From: Aphanomyces cochlioides
Lineage: Eukaryota > Oomycota > Saprolegniomycetes > Saprolegniales > Verrucalvaceae
NCBI GenBank assembly: GCA_019828595.1
Contig: JAHQRK010000018.1
Span: forward strand, 248,001-312,000
Direction of reading: 5' to 3'
Length of the DNA: 64,000 nucleotides
Shown: piece after piece, positions 11,434 through 22,311 of the stretch
Layout: every line of letters starts with the position of its first letter
Position numbering within the stretch: the first letter of the stretch is position 1
Made by a program: the position numbers and the translations under genes
Notes under the pieces: model-generated
The model's input: the letters and a program-made list of their open reading frames with translations, nothing else
The model's database searches: none
What the model was told of the DNA's origin: nothing

Positions 11434-13258
11434 TTTGCGTTGCACGTTGTCAAAGTCATGGCCAAGTCTACCAGGAAGATATTAAGCCACGAGGTGGCCA
11501 CAACAAGGTTATCAACGATGGCACGGTGGACATGCAAATTATTGCTGATTGTATTGAAAACGGATGGAGTTTGAAGAATACTACAGCACTAGTCAACACA
11601 AACCGACGAGAAAACGGGCTTCAGCATGTTGGTGTTTCGGCTGTCAACAGTGCTCTGAAGCGCATGGATCCATTGGTTTACATCCCTTGTCAAACAAAAA
11701 CAAGGAAACTCGGATGTGGACTCACCTTGGGCGGTTGCTCGATTCAATTGGACGCGTCAACTTGGTGTACGTCTTGGAATTTGGAGTTGGAGTTCCTCAA
11801 TGGGAGAATGTCCACCTGAGTTCGATCCTGATAATGTCTCCAAAATTGACGTGGCTCAACTTGTATTCTGGGATGAAACTCATAAACAAGTTAAGATTGG
11901 TCAGTATGGCGCGTGTGGCTCGAAACGACAAGAGAGTCCGTCGAGATATAAATGGGGCTGTTGATGTCCAGCATGGTTCATTTAGTGCCCCCAGATCGTT
12001 TCTCAAAACAAAATATCCTGGCGAATCACGATTCTCTTTTGGATGTGCTGTTGTGGAGCAACATGGAGAGATTCATGGTGTTCGATGCAAGCCATTTGTC
12101 TATACTGGTCGTTGGATACGAACAATTGAAGAGTACGATCGTCTTTTGCGTGATGAAATTGATAGAGTTAAGTGTTTGTCATCAGACTCATCCAAATGGA
12201 TCACTGGAAAGAGATCACCTCTTGATGGTAAGATGAGTTCCAACTACATGCAAACACTAAGCCACAGATTCATTAGGCTTCTTCGAAAATGATAAGTTGT
12301 GTTGCTTGCCCAAAATTGGTCATTCAACGATGTTGAAATTGGTTCAAGCTCAAATACACACAATCGGTAATTTAGCACGTGTAGAAGGAGACAACTTGTC
12401 CAAAGTCTCTGATGCTAGTGGATCAGCGTTTCAAGACTCCAACAGCTCATTAAACTGTCCAAATCCGCCAATTCAGGCTCATTCGTATCCAAATTGGTTG
12501 ATCATCGTCGTGCCAACAATCCATACCTTTCCCTGTATGGCACCAATTGGAGACAATATATTGAACGCTCAACGAATCTTAAAGCACACGTGTGTATTAC
12601 AAGTCCCATTGAGCATATCATGGCTGAATCTGCTGCATGCATGCGTGGAACAAAATTTGAGGAGTCTTGGCTGTTCGTTCATGATGCTCTTTCTCAAATG
12701 ACGTGCAAATCTACAATTGAATGGATGAAATCGCAAAATTATTACGCGAGATGGCTTTTGCCTGAATGTGAGTTGAACAAAGGAACAGTGTATGAAGGAA
12801 GACCAATTGGAAACAGCCCCGAGTTGATGCCATGGGATTGTTCCTTGAACAAAGATGTCGATGATTCGTTTCATCTACATCGTGTCATGACACTGGCATT
12901 GCCTTCAGACAGTCCTTACAAGTTTTGCTCTTCTACACCAGGCCGACACGACAGTGCGTACATGCGTCTCATTGAAGCTGTTCCTACAAGCGATCGAATT
13001 ATTACCGACGTGAAGAAGTGCTTCACAGACCATTTTCTACGGATAATTGAAGCGAAGGGAGCTGTCGTACATGGCTTGGGAAGCCACAATGGTGTTCGAT
13101 ATTTGAGCATTGGTGGGCATGGTGGCCTTCGACAGAAGTGCAATCCCGATGACGACAAATGGCTCCACCCGCACGCGCGACTTGCCCGAGAGATGCAGCT
13201 TTCCAAGTCCAAGTCAACCTTCGAAGCGAGCGACCAAACAAACTTTGTTGTGCTGTGA
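11379..13258 (+). pseudogene. Decayed DDE-type transposon protein, repetitive oomycete family
   Basis: Consecutive coding-like segments change frame: 11379-11710, about 11716-11905, about 11900-12227, 12268-12530 and 12494-13258. A 40-base GT-AG intron at 12228-12267 joins the third and fourth. The first segment resembles a transposase helix-turn-helix region, ending ALKRMDPLVYIP. The second contains LVFWDETHK, a plausible catalytic Asp region. The third has FSAPRSFLKTKYPGESRF. The long last segment (WLFVHDALSQMT, RPIGNSPELMPWD) resembles proteins that recur many times in water-mould genomes, as far as I remember. At least three frameshifts make this copy non-functional. No terminal inverted repeats were identified apart from the hairpin at its 5' end. 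The superf​amily assignment is tentative. Confidence 0.65.
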
Positions 13259-14413
13259 TGGCCATAACAAAAAATCGAAATATTTCACAAAAATGAAATG
13301 GTTGAAATCCATAAAATTTATTAAATTTTAATTAAAATATGCAGGTTGAATGATATTATTATGCATTAAATTTTGTCATCAGGTATGGAGTTTATTGGGC
13401 CTATTTCATTTAAATTGGAATACTTTTTAAATCTAGCAACACCAGATTCATCAGCGCTTTTTTATACGCATGACACTATATTTTCTCGAAAAATACTCAA
13501 AAATTGACGGAGCTGGCATTTGCATTGCTCAAATATGTGTAGATATGCTGCAGTGTGCAGACTCGCCCGGGAGTCGTTGCATGTGCTAACTAACTTGTGA
13601 AATATTCTCACGAAGGAACCAAGCTAACCAAACCAAGCTAACTCAACTGTGACCACCGATGGCAAACACAGAGGGTGGACGGAACCGGTGATGAAGACGT
13701 TGAGGCTCGAGACTCCTAGTCTGCTCTTGCTAGCTCCTCTTGGTGGTTTAAACCGTGTATGGCACCGTCATGGACGACACCAACAGAGTGCTTCTAGTGT
13801 GAGAATGTAGTGCTCGAGTGTTCGTTTTCAAGTTACTTTTAGGTTAGAGTTCCAATACAGGGATAGCAGTGACTCCGTCTTCTTGGTTTGGCCGGCCATT
13901 CACTCGGCTACACCTTTCTAGGACAAACTAGCTAAGAAGAAACGAATGGAGGAGTGTCATACCGAGACGAATCCGCTGAATGGCATCTTTGGCCCCTCCA
14001 GCTACGGCTTTCGGCTTGCCACAGCTCTGAGCTCCTATTGTTTGACTAGTGGCTGATCTTGGTTCGATCTTGAGGTGCAATGCATGGTCGTCCAAGCTCG
14101 TTCGTCTGCGCATGGCCTTGCCATCGTCTTGTCGAGTTGCAACCGATGAGCGTACGATGGACGGTGACGCATCCTCACTTTCTTTGGAAGGTGGCTTGAC
14201 CCGCAGTGATAATTGTCGTGGCTTGGTCTGACTTGCTAATGCTTTCTACAAAGCTCCTCCTTGAGCAGAAGTCATCGCACTGGTGGCAAACCTCGGGAGG
14301 CTTCAAACGACTCCGAGTTGGAGTCGACGCGGGGGGATTTGACGGCTCGTCTGTGATTTTAACGCTCGACAATCTTCGCAACGTTAGTCTCCGCCGCTTT
14401 TTTTTCAATTCGC
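13259..14413. other. Intergenic; possible extra 3' exon material of the neighbouring oxidoreductase
   Basis: 13259-13900 is AT-rich with no coding signal. From about 13930 to 14408 two minus-strand frames (14408-14175 and 14113-13928) have coding-like composition, and a GT donor follows the oxidoreductase stop at 14418. I found no splice pattern that extends that protein convincingly. Confidence 0.4.
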
Positions 14414-15957
14414 TTACCTCTTGACGATGCTAGGCTCGCGTGTGGTGATGGTTGGTCCTTTCAAAGTCTCCTTGTTGCTGCTGGATGCTGCCTGTGGCGC
14501 TCGTTCTTCTTTGCGCCGTCGTTCGCATTTCTCGACCATTTGCTCAAACGTTGTGCAGTCCGTGCCATAGATTTCAGTTCCAAAGATCGCCGCGAGGACC
14601 AGCGTCGCGCCTACTTTGCATTGAATCCATGTGTCATTGGCTTGTGACACCTCTGCGGTGGTAGACAGTGACGCCATCAGCTCGCGTTTCCGAGCGCATT
14701 TCATCAAACGCAGCGCGGAGACTGAATCCAACGCCAATGCCAAGCAGCCACGGAATCGATTCACCGGAAGAGAGCATCAAGTGGCCTTTTAGATCGAGTT
14801 CAAGCGCTCCACTTCCATTCCTTCGCAGGGGGAGCTCGGCTCCATTGGCAGTGACGGGAATCTACAAGATGGTGTCGTAAGTTGTCCTGCGGCACATGGA
14901 GAACCGTATTAGTGCCGTAGCCACAGCACCACACAATCGCAGTCGCTGCTTCATACGCGTGAGCTTGTACCGCGCAGGGCTGCTTCTTGAGCTGGAAAAG
15001 CCGCACACGGGGCTCTCTTCCCGCAGTGATCGCGTGGTAAAGCGCCTTGGCGTCTTCGCGAAGGCCTGTGAAGGTGTTGACGCTGCCACACTTGTCAGTC
15101 TTCTCAACAACGACACCGTCAGCTTCTGCCTCTTTCTTCGTTGCGTAGTAGCACCGAATAGGGCCACGGTGGAGCATTGTTATGTCTTTGGGGCCAAATG
15201 AATTCTCTTTTTGCATCTTGTGGAGTAAAACCCATGCGACGGAGAAGGCGCTATGCGAGCCACCGACGATGCAAACCTTCTTCTCTTTAGCTTTGGCCAG
15301 CACAGCCGATAGCTCGCTTCGACCGCTTTCACGCAAGACGTAGTCGCTCAGGAATGCTTTGGATCCGTAGTTTGACAACTCTGGTGGCATCGCTTGCTGG
15401 CCTCCCGTGGCGAGGAGGACGCGGTCAGCTAAGATGACTCTTTCATCGCCACCACCGACGGATTTGATCGTGATCTGGCAATGCTCTCCCGCCCGAGCGA
15501 CATTCACAGCCATTGTATTGACCAGACACGTTGACGTTGCGCCGTACTTGAGCATTTCAAGACGTGCGAGGGAACCAAGGGCGGCTAAAAACTTGCCGAG
15601 CTCGGAGAGGCCGATCGATGCATTTCCAGTATCCATGAGTCGTTTGGCAGCGGCATGCTGCGTCAATCCTTCCAAGAACGTGCCGTGGATGGACTCTGGT
15701 GGGTCGAGGTCAGGTTTCTCTTCAAGTACGCTAGAGACCAAGCTTTTGGCAAACGTGTTTGAGTTGATAATGTACTCGCCGAGGTTGCCACAGCCGAGAT
15801 TGTCCACCGGCCCGCCGTGGATCAAAACGACGCCTTTCGACGCGGCTGGCGACAACAACTGCGGCAAATAACCAAGACGCGCGGCTCGGACTAATACGCC
15901 GACGCCAGCAGGCCCGCCGCCGATGATTGCCAGCTTGTACACGCCATCTTGGTCCAT
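14414..15957 (-). CDS. FAD/NAD(P)-dependent oxidoreductase, class uncertain
   Basis: Exons 15957-14905, 14861-14651 and 14613-14414, giving 487 residues. Introns are 43 bases (14862-14904) and 37 bases (14614-14650), both GT-AG and frame-restoring. The first dinucleotide-binding motif is IIGGGPAGVG near residue 10. A second Rossmann-type motif, VCIVGGSHSAFSVAWVL, lies near residue 235, followed by CGYGTNT, as in flavin monooxygenase and lysine/ornithine hydroxylase-like folds. The C-terminus continues with IPVTANG, a LLGIGVGFSLR segment and RADGVTVYHRR, where the last intron occurs; without that intron the protein stops at 14634. The start ATG at 15957 precedes the Rossmann strand closely; an upstream TTG extension was rejected. 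Substrate is unknown. The second intron is less certain than the first. Confidence 0.75.
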
Positions 15958-16158
15958 CGACTTGACGTGTCCAAACGCACGGTAAGCACATGGATATGAT
16001 TGCAATCCACAGATCTATTTTTAGATGGATACGTACACGATCGTACATCCTTGTACGGTATGGTGCAATGTACATTGCTGACAATTAACCGGATGATGCA
16101 TTATCCGGATAAATTATGTTCACGACCATCAAATGTCCATCACGTTTGGATTGCAGAG

Positions 16159-17808
16159 TTATTTCTTGGAGGAAGGAGGACGCGGCACGCGTGGTCGCAT
16201 GGGCGTCGAATAGCTTGCTCGCAACTGCATGTCGCCGCCAAAGACAGAAGGCGTCCTCAGTGCGCTTTTGAGAGGTGTGGGTGTGTACTTCTTGGAAAAA
16301 AGGGGCGTGGGAGTCTGTCGAGCCTTCATGCGCTACAAGTGTAAGACGTCATGACTATCCATGGAGAATGGATTGATAACCTGCTTGTTTCGAGCATCCA
16401 TCTGATGAGCGAGCTTTTCTCGGGCTGATGATTCCTTAATGACGAAGGTTGGGCCACTGCTGCTGGGACCTAAACATGAAAGTGAACCCTGGTGTCCGAT
16501 GGACATCGTGTACGAATTGGTGTTTCGCCGCGCAAGATCATTGGTGTCGCTTCGATTGCACCCCATGTTACGAGAGGCGAGGCGTCTTGTCCCGGCACCA
16601 GTAGTGGAGTCATAGCCACCAAATCCTTTTTGAATTCCGCACTTGGTGGTTGGGGCACGACATCGTCTTGATCTGAAATGGCATCCTACATATGTGTGTT
16701 CGCTTGCTTGATCGCTTGTTTGCATACCTGAGCGGATAAAAATGCACTGCTGAAGCGAGAATTTGAGTAGACGGTTTCCATGGGTTTCTTTGGCGCAGCA
16801 CCAGTCCGTGACTTGGATACAACTGCTGTGGACGTGGTTGACGACGACGACGATCCGTTCTCCAGGAGCAACAGTTGATCTGTCGGCTCTTGCACCTATT
16901 TTTGCGTCACAAAGTAGGAGTTGGAACGAGACTACCTTGCAGATTTTACGATTTGTGTCTAGGTCTGGAGGAAACAAAAGAGGATTTCGAGCTCGAAAGG
17001 ACCAAGTATCAGGCGCAACAGGTCGTTTGTCTTCAAGCGCTACCGGAGGATGAAATTCTTTGGAAATGATGCGGGTTTCGTACCCAGCTTTGTGTCGCAT
17101 GCTTTATCCATGAGCTGCCGTTGTTCCTTCGTCATCCACGTGCCATCCTTCAAAAGAAGGAGCTTAGAGTCACCTCTTCCGTCTGTATCTTCGTAAGCCC
17201 AATGGTATTTTCGCTTGTGATCCTTGATTGCTTTTTCCTGTAGTTCCTCAAAGGCAGCATTGTCTTCCGACGTGTGGAGAGCCTACACAACAAAAATGAG
17301 TTTAATGCACGCACAAAGACGAACGATGAAGTGATTGAGGGTCAACTTTGTCGCTTCATTCGTTGGCTCAGAAGGTGGGCGGTCATCTTGTCTTTCAGGT
17401 GAGTCAAAATCGTCTGTGGATTCGCGGGGAGGTGTCGGTTGATCCCATGACGACGATGCCGTTGGAAGCGGTGTTTGAAGTTTGCGCTTGGCTACACATA
17501 TTCGGAAACTCTTGACATTATACAATACTACCTTCTGGATTGGAGCTACTTCGCGGTGTATCTTGTGCTTTCTTCTGTTGGAGTAAATGCTGTCGAACTT
17601 CTTGTATCAATCTCGGATTATTGCTCGCAAGTGCATCAAGCCACTACAATAAACACTACTTATCGGGATTTCCGGGCATTTGAAACCATACCAAGCTGTG
17701 ATCTTTGAGCTTTTGCAGGTCAGGGAAGAAATCCCGCTCAATAATCTTGTCCAGGGCCTCCACATACTCTTCTTCTTCAAGCACTTGCTTCTTGGCGCTT
17801 TGCGCCAT
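16159..17808 (-). CDS. ESS2: Splicing factor ESS2 (DGCR14 family)
   Basis: A nuclear protein associated with the spliceosomal C complex. Nine exons: 17808-17692, 17643-17532, 17491-17325, 17282-17084, 17057-16936, 16895-16728, 16685-16514, 16469-16381 and 16332-16159, total 439 residues. Seven introns are 40-48 bases; the one at 17058-17083 would be only 26 bases, so an indel there is possible. Family marks in order: VLEEEEYVEALDKIIERDFF at the N-terminus, then LHTSEDNAAFEEL, WSFRARNPLLFPPD (the aromatic NxLMYxP-like motif), VTWGAIEATP, GPTFVIKE, and a coiled, Arg/Lys-rich REKLAHQMDARNKQ helix before a basic Pro-rich tail. Frame continuity across all nine exons together with family order makes the identification strong. 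Confidence 0.85.
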
Positions 17809-17824
17809 CTCCAAAAAACAATAT

Positions 17825-18045
17825 CTGAGATTTTAACCAATCCATTTAATCTAAATTCAATCATATTGACCAATCAAATGACGTAAAATCGATAGTTTTA
17901 TCCAATTGTAAAACAGGAAAATTACAATTTTACCCAATGAAAGCCTGCTATTCAAATGTATTATCCAATCAATTCAGTTCATTTGAAATCTGTTATCCAA
18001 TGAAATTGCATCAAATGTTTTATTTTATCCAATCATACTATATTT
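17825..18045. promoter_or_regulatory. Cluster of about seven CCAAT boxes
   Basis: CCAAT occurs near 17837, 17870, 17901, 17933, 17964, 17997 and 18029, mostly as TATCCAAT or ACCAAT, at roughly 31-33 base spacing. The cluster lies just upstream of the ESS2 start (minus strand) and upstream of the gene at 18721 on the plus strand. CCAAT boxes are NF-Y binding sites in eukaryotes. NF-Y action here is inference. The remainder, up to 18720, shows no supported gene. Confidence 0.65.
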
Positions 18046-18720
18046 AAGTTGGGGGAGAAAGGACAACCAACAACACGAAGGCCGAGCAAACTTTCGATAT
18101 CGTTCCCAATGACGTAAGGAAATCTCGTCTGCAGAGAAGTGTATCACAGTCTCGTATGGATTCATGGCAAGATGCCACTTAAACAGGTGAAAGCAGAGAA
18201 ATAAGCTGGGAAAGAGATTGGCGTGCTCTGATTGGCTGTAAACGTCATTTCTTTAATTTAACTGCTGACAGTGAAATTAATTTTTGGAAAACTTGGGTTT
18301 ATCTGGGTGCGCATCTCGAGAGCAAGTCCAAGATGTGCACCGCCTGTCGTCGCGAGCACTTTCTTGCTCTCCATGAAGGCAAGGAAGCGCTCTCATCATG
18401 CGCAGTGGTTAGAATGGTCTTGAGCTGCGCCAAATGTAGTGGAAAGGCTCTTCTGTCGAAATAGCTTCGCCTTTCCCACGTCGACAGTTTCACCGCAGGA
18501 GCAAGACGCAAGTGCCGCCTGTTCCGAGATGCGAAGGACTTGTGACTGGAATACACTTCGCCCGTCTCGTATTTGCTTGCATGTCTCGACGAGCTTGCCG
18601 GGATCAAGCCGTTGAGGAGTCGACTAGTCTACTGTGGGGTTTGACCATAAGAACAGTCAACCGCTCGCGCTCCCAGTTCCGGATACAATACGACAGTTAC
18701 GTATTCACTCTGTCGTGTCC

Positions 18721-19425
18721 ATGTTCCGCCGATCGTTGCAGTTGAGCCATCGCGTCCAGCGACTTACGCGCGCATCGTCGTCGTCATCACACGTATTTCC
18801 AGCGCCAGATACATGGCGACATGCCATCCGCGTTGTTCAAACACTTGGAGCGTTCAAGCAATACCAGCACTTCACCACGCCGACGTTGTCGCTCCGTGCG
18901 AAATGGGCCATCTTCAATGAATTGCAGCAAGCCGATGAACCCATCGATCTAGGCGAGTTCATGCAAGGAGCGTCTGTTGCAATCGACGTTGTGTTGCACG
19001 CCATGTACTCAGAGTCATTCCGTCAATATTGCATGGCGCGTCACGACAAAGTTGAAGATGTCGATTCGGACGAAGCGGCCTTGCTTCAACGCGTGCTGAG
19101 CCACAAGTGCTTTCAGAAATACGTGTATGAATGCCAAGAAGCTGACAAACGCGGCATGCTGTACGAATTACGGCATCTCCACTTCACAAGACTGTCGCTT
19201 TACGATGTCCATGTCACCGATTCGTCAGTGCGACTCGATCTTCATGTCCAAGCAGTCCAAACCATGCGCGTGATGTCAGCGAAAAAAGTATTCCTCGTCA
19301 AGAATCCGACATCGATGTTGTGGCAATTTGAAAGCCGCCAGAGCGACAGCAGAGGCGATGAAGCGATGTCATGGCAGGTCCGAAGCTTGGACAATGTGGC
19401 ACAGCTCCCCGAGCATCGATATTAA
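18721..19425 (+). CDS. Mitochondrial-type protein, possibly Tim44/mL45-like
   Basis: The frame from the ATG at 18721 gives 234 residues; the open frame extends 29 codons further 5' but that part looks non-coding. The N-terminus (MFRRSLQLSHRVQRLTR, then a Ser run) is Arg-rich and lacks acidic residues, so a mitochondrial presequence is likely. The remainder has two amphipathic helices followed by alternating strands (LYDVHVTDSSVRLDLHVQA, KKVFLVKN, LWQFESR), an arrangement that fits a Tim44-like or mL45-type fold. No motif proves it. It ends 25 bases before the stop of the convergent NOT3 gene. Confidence 0.6.
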   Translation: MFRRSLQLSHRVQRLTRASSSSSHVFPAPDTWRHAIRVVQTLGAFKQYQHFTTPTLSLRAKWAIFNELQQADEPIDLGEFMQGASVAIDVVLHAMYSESFRQYCMARHDKVEDVDSDEAALLQRVLSHKCFQKYVYECQEADKRGMLYELRHLHFTRLSLYDVHVTDSSVRLDLHVQAVQTMRVMSAKKVFLVKNPTSMLWQFESRQSDSRGDEAMSWQVRSLDNVAQLPEHRY

Positions 19426-19450
19426 CATATTACAGTGACGTCTCTCATGT

Positions 19451-21175
19451 CTATACCAGTTCATCTTCCAAGTAATTATACTCGAACGTAAACTCCGTCT
19501 TGATCCGTTGGCACCAGCCCGTCTCGTAGTCAAAGTAGACAAACGTGCCTTGCTCAAAGTCTTCGCCCGTCATCTGAGGCTCTTCGTGGCGCTTGAACCA
19601 TGTCTTGTACTTCTTGTGGTAGCCCCACGCTTGTTTCTTCAGCTGGAGCGCTGCCAAGTACTGTTGATACGTGCCTTGCTGGTAGTAAAAGATGAAGAAG
19701 AGCGTGTCCAGGTCAAACTTTTCAAACACTGCAGGGTTTTCAAAGAGTGGCGCCGGCACGCTTGGAAATGAGGCAGGTGTCGGGTACATGTTGCGCGGCA
19801 CGTATCGGTTGCTGCCCTTGTCGGAATCGACAGCGTCAGGCATCAATTTGAAACTTTCGTCGATCAAACAAAGCACTTGGCGACGTTCTTCGCTCAGGAC
19901 AACCGGTGGAGGTGGAGGCGGCGCCACAGCTTGAGCGATCGGAGGACGCAGAGGCGACGCACTTTTCAATGGACTGGGCTGCTTCACAGCGTTCCGAGTG
20001 TCGTCTAGAATACCATACGAACTCGAAGCCGTTGCCATCGCTGGCGGAGGATCCACAACGCGAGGTTTTCCTATTGAAGGCGGGCCAGAACGAACGACAG
20101 TTGGTTGCGGATCAGGCTGTTGAGTCGACGCAACGGGCGTATCACGAACGGGCTCCCGCTCAGGCGTCTTTGGAATGACAGACGGCTGGGGTTGTTCCTT
20201 TGGAGGCTGTTGGCTTGGTGGCTCCTTGCGCAAAACTTGGGCCATAGGTTCTTTCAGCATAGGCGGAGGTACAACTGGTGTCGGCGCGGCTCGTACAGGC
20301 TCTGGTGGTTTTGTTCCTGCTCTTCCAATGATGGGAGCTGCAGCGACTGGTTTCTTGACAGTGCTGCGGCCATTAGTCGAATTACTTCGTGTCGGCGGTG
20401 GCGGTGGTGGTGGTGTTGCTTCCTCTTCGTCAGAGTTGTCATCGTCGTTGTCAGCATTCGCATTGAACTGGATGCTCGACAAGGAATCAAGGTCTAGCGC
20501 TTCGTAAATGTCGTCCTCGCCGTACGTGTCCATAAAATCGGGCTCTTGGTTAGCTTCAAGGTAATAATCAATATCATCTTTCAGTCCGTCCACGTCAGTC
20601 GGTTCGATGGCATCGTTGTCAAGTAGTCGCGCGATTTGCTCGAGCTTGAGTGTATGCCACTTGTGTCGCGCAATGATCAAATCCAGGTTCTCCATGTCGC
20701 TCTTGTTCTTTTTGCCTTTACCTCCGCGCAATCGTTCTAGCTCGCATTCCATTGAGTCAATCTGCTCGGCAAACTGCGTTAAATCTTCCTGTATCCATCC
20801 GATCGTGTTTTGTTTGGCCTGTTCGGCCGGATCAAGCCTTTCGGCTTGTGCCAGCCCCTCTTTTGAGTATGCTTTTGTTTTCGTCTCCTTTTCGCACACT
20901 TTGAACTCTTCCATCTTCGACTCGATCAATCTTCGGGTTTCCATCAGAGGTCGCTTGTCTTTGACGTCCGAACTACTGATCCATGTCTTGATTTGATCAC
21001 GAAAACGCTGGAGCTTCTTGATTTCTTTCTTCAGGTCCGCTTCATGCTTTTCCTTTTGCGCTTGTCCAGCTGCGCTGTATACTTTGTCCCAGATGCTGTT
21101 GAAAACTTCGACTCCCTCAGCAACCTTCTTTAACGTCCGATCAATCTCGCTTTGAAGCTTCCTCTGGCCCGCCAT
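19451..21175 (-). CDS. NOT3: CCR4-NOT complex subunit 3/5
   Basis: Scaffold subunit of the cytoplasmic deadenylase complex that removes mRNA poly(A) tails. A single exon of 574 residues. The N-terminal Not3 domain starts MAGQRKLQSEIDRTLKKV and contains the hallmark LKKEIKKLQRFRDQIKTW, ETRRLIESKMEEFKV and TKTKAYSKEGL. An acidic then Pro-rich linker follows (a run of seven Pro near residue 260). The C-terminal NOT2/3/5 box is seen in MYPTPASFPSVP, LDTLFFIFYYQQGTYQQYLA and KYKTWFKRHEEP. The start is the ATG at 21175, where similarity to family members begins; the frame is open 12 codons further without ATG. Confidence 0.95.
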   Translation of the reverse strand: MAGQRKLQSEIDRTLKKVAEGVEVFNSIWDKVYSAAGQAQKEKHEADLKKEIKKLQRFRDQIKTWISSSDVKDKRPLMETRRLIESKMEEFKVCEKETKTKAYSKEGLAQAERLDPAEQAKQNTIGWIQEDLTQFAEQIDSMECELERLRGGKGKKNKSDMENLDLIIARHKWHTLKLEQIARLLDNDAIEPTDVDGLKDDIDYYLEANQEPDFMDTYGEDDIYEALDLDSLSSIQFNANADNDDDNSDEEEATPPPPPPPTRSNSTNGRSTVKKPVAAAPIIGRAGTKPPEPVRAAPTPVVPPPMLKEPMAQVLRKEPPSQQPPKEQPQPSVIPKTPEREPVRDTPVASTQQPDPQPTVVRSGPPSIGKPRVVDPPPAMATASSSYGILDDTRNAVKQPSPLKSASPLRPPIAQAVAPPPPPPVVLSEERRQVLCLIDESFKLMPDAVDSDKGSNRYVPRNMYPTPASFPSVPAPLFENPAVFEKFDLDTLFFIFYYQQGTYQQYLAALQLKKQAWGYHKKYKTWFKRHEEPQMTGEDFEQGTFVYFDYETGWCQRIKTEFTFEYNYLEDELV

Positions 21176-21389
21176 CTCGACTTCGAGCCGTCGCTGCTCT
21201 TTTGAGGCCACCCTCCAATTCCAATACTTTGAACTTCTCTAACCTGCTATAATTCATATTCTTCTCAATATACTAATTGTTGAAGTACCTTTATAAATAA
21301 ATATTTCACTAAACCCTGCACACCTTCAATGTAACCCCTCCACAAGCACTTACGTATTTTTAGACGTGAAGTAAAATGGGACTCTAAAA

Positions 21390-21836
21390 ATGAGCGCCCA
21401 TCAAAAGAAGCCACCGGCGTTCAAAGGAATGCCTCGCGAGGAAGAAGGATCGAATCCGCCCGGAAAGATCAATGAGTATGAGCTGAAAGCAATTGAAGAT
21501 CGCCTTTTGCAGCTCGAAGGACGAGTTCGACGAGATCATGAAGCCCGTGAGAAATACAAGCGTGTTGCACTCACCAAAACGCCATCGCTGTACGAATTGG
21601 AACACGAAACAGCTCAAGGAAATGTGTCTGATGAGCGAAATGGTTCGAGAACCCAAGGGCTGCAAAATGAAGGCAGTACGGACGATTTGACGAGTGCTCG
21701 CCGACTGCCTGGCACTAAATCCGCAAACTGGGTCACAAATGCGGTACTGGCGGTGATTGTAATCACAGCGATCTTGTTTGCCCTCCAAAAGTATCGCAAG
21801 AAACATCGCATGAGACGCTATCACTCGATTGATTGA
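21390..21836 (+). CDS. Small tail-anchored membrane protein, uncharacterised
   Basis: 148 residues, one exon. It starts with a basic, Pro-containing segment, then a charged helix (residues about 28-60) likely to form a short coiled coil. A single hydrophobic helix (VTNAVLAVIVITAILFAL, about residues 115-133) is followed by a very basic tail KYRKKHRMRRYHS. This is the topology of a C-tail-anchored protein of the ER or mitochondrial outer membrane, with the bulk in the cytosol. The helix plus basic tail would also suit a SNARE-like protein, but there is no SNARE layer pattern. It converges on the next gene, 54 bases apart. Confidence 0.65.
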   Translation: MSAHQKKPPAFKGMPREEEGSNPPGKINEYELKAIEDRLLQLEGRVRRDHEAREKYKRVALTKTPSLYELEHETAQGNVSDERNGSRTQGLQNEGSTDDLTSARRLPGTKSANWVTNAVLAVIVITAILFALQKYRKKHRMRRYHSID

Positions 21837-21890
21837 CAGTCGCAAGTCAACAGTGAAATTCGCAATGCATAACATCCATCAAATACTCGC

Positions 21891-22311
21891 TCAGCTCTTG
21901 CGTCGGCCTTCTTTCTTCTTCTTGAGTTTCGCCAAGTGCTCCTTGAGTTGGTCAACACTGCATGTGTTTAGGCCGATCGGTGGATCTTCACCAAGGGACA
22001 CATAGAGCTCCATGATTTTGCCCACGAGTTCATCCTTTTCACGGCGAGCTGCCAACGACTTTGTTTTGGATGTGTCTCCTCCGCCACCTTGACGAAACGA
22101 TTGTTCCCGTCGTTCTGCAGCCTCGGCAGCAAGCTGACGCTTCGTATTTACAGACGGTTCACGTTCACGCTCGGCATAAATTGCTTCAGTGTGCTCTCTG
22201 TACACATCTCTATTAGTTGACGTAGGTACGAGTCGACTCAGCAGTCGCTCTCCAGTACACACACACGCAGACTTACTTGTCGATGGGCGGCTTGCTGGAA
22301 CAACACCCCAT
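21891..22311 (-). CDS. Small N-myristoyl/palmitoyl-type protein
   Basis: Exons 22311-22277 and 22197-21891 give 113 residues. The 79-base intron begins GTAAGT, contains a CTAAT branch-like motif and ends TGTACAG. The protein begins MGCCSSKPPIDKE, a strong signal for N-myristoylation of Gly2 with palmitoylation of Cys3 and Cys4, so peripheral attachment to the plasma membrane or endomembranes is expected. The rest is a charged helix rich in Glu, Arg and Lys with a VDQLKEHLAKLKKKKEG C-terminus. No enzymatic motif is seen. The unspliced 154-codon frame hides this N-terminus. The function is unknown. Confidence 0.75.

Noticed and set aside
16333..17100. 255-codon minus-strand frame
   Set aside because: It joins parts of four ESS2 exons with intron sequence read through; the spliced ESS2 model explains it.
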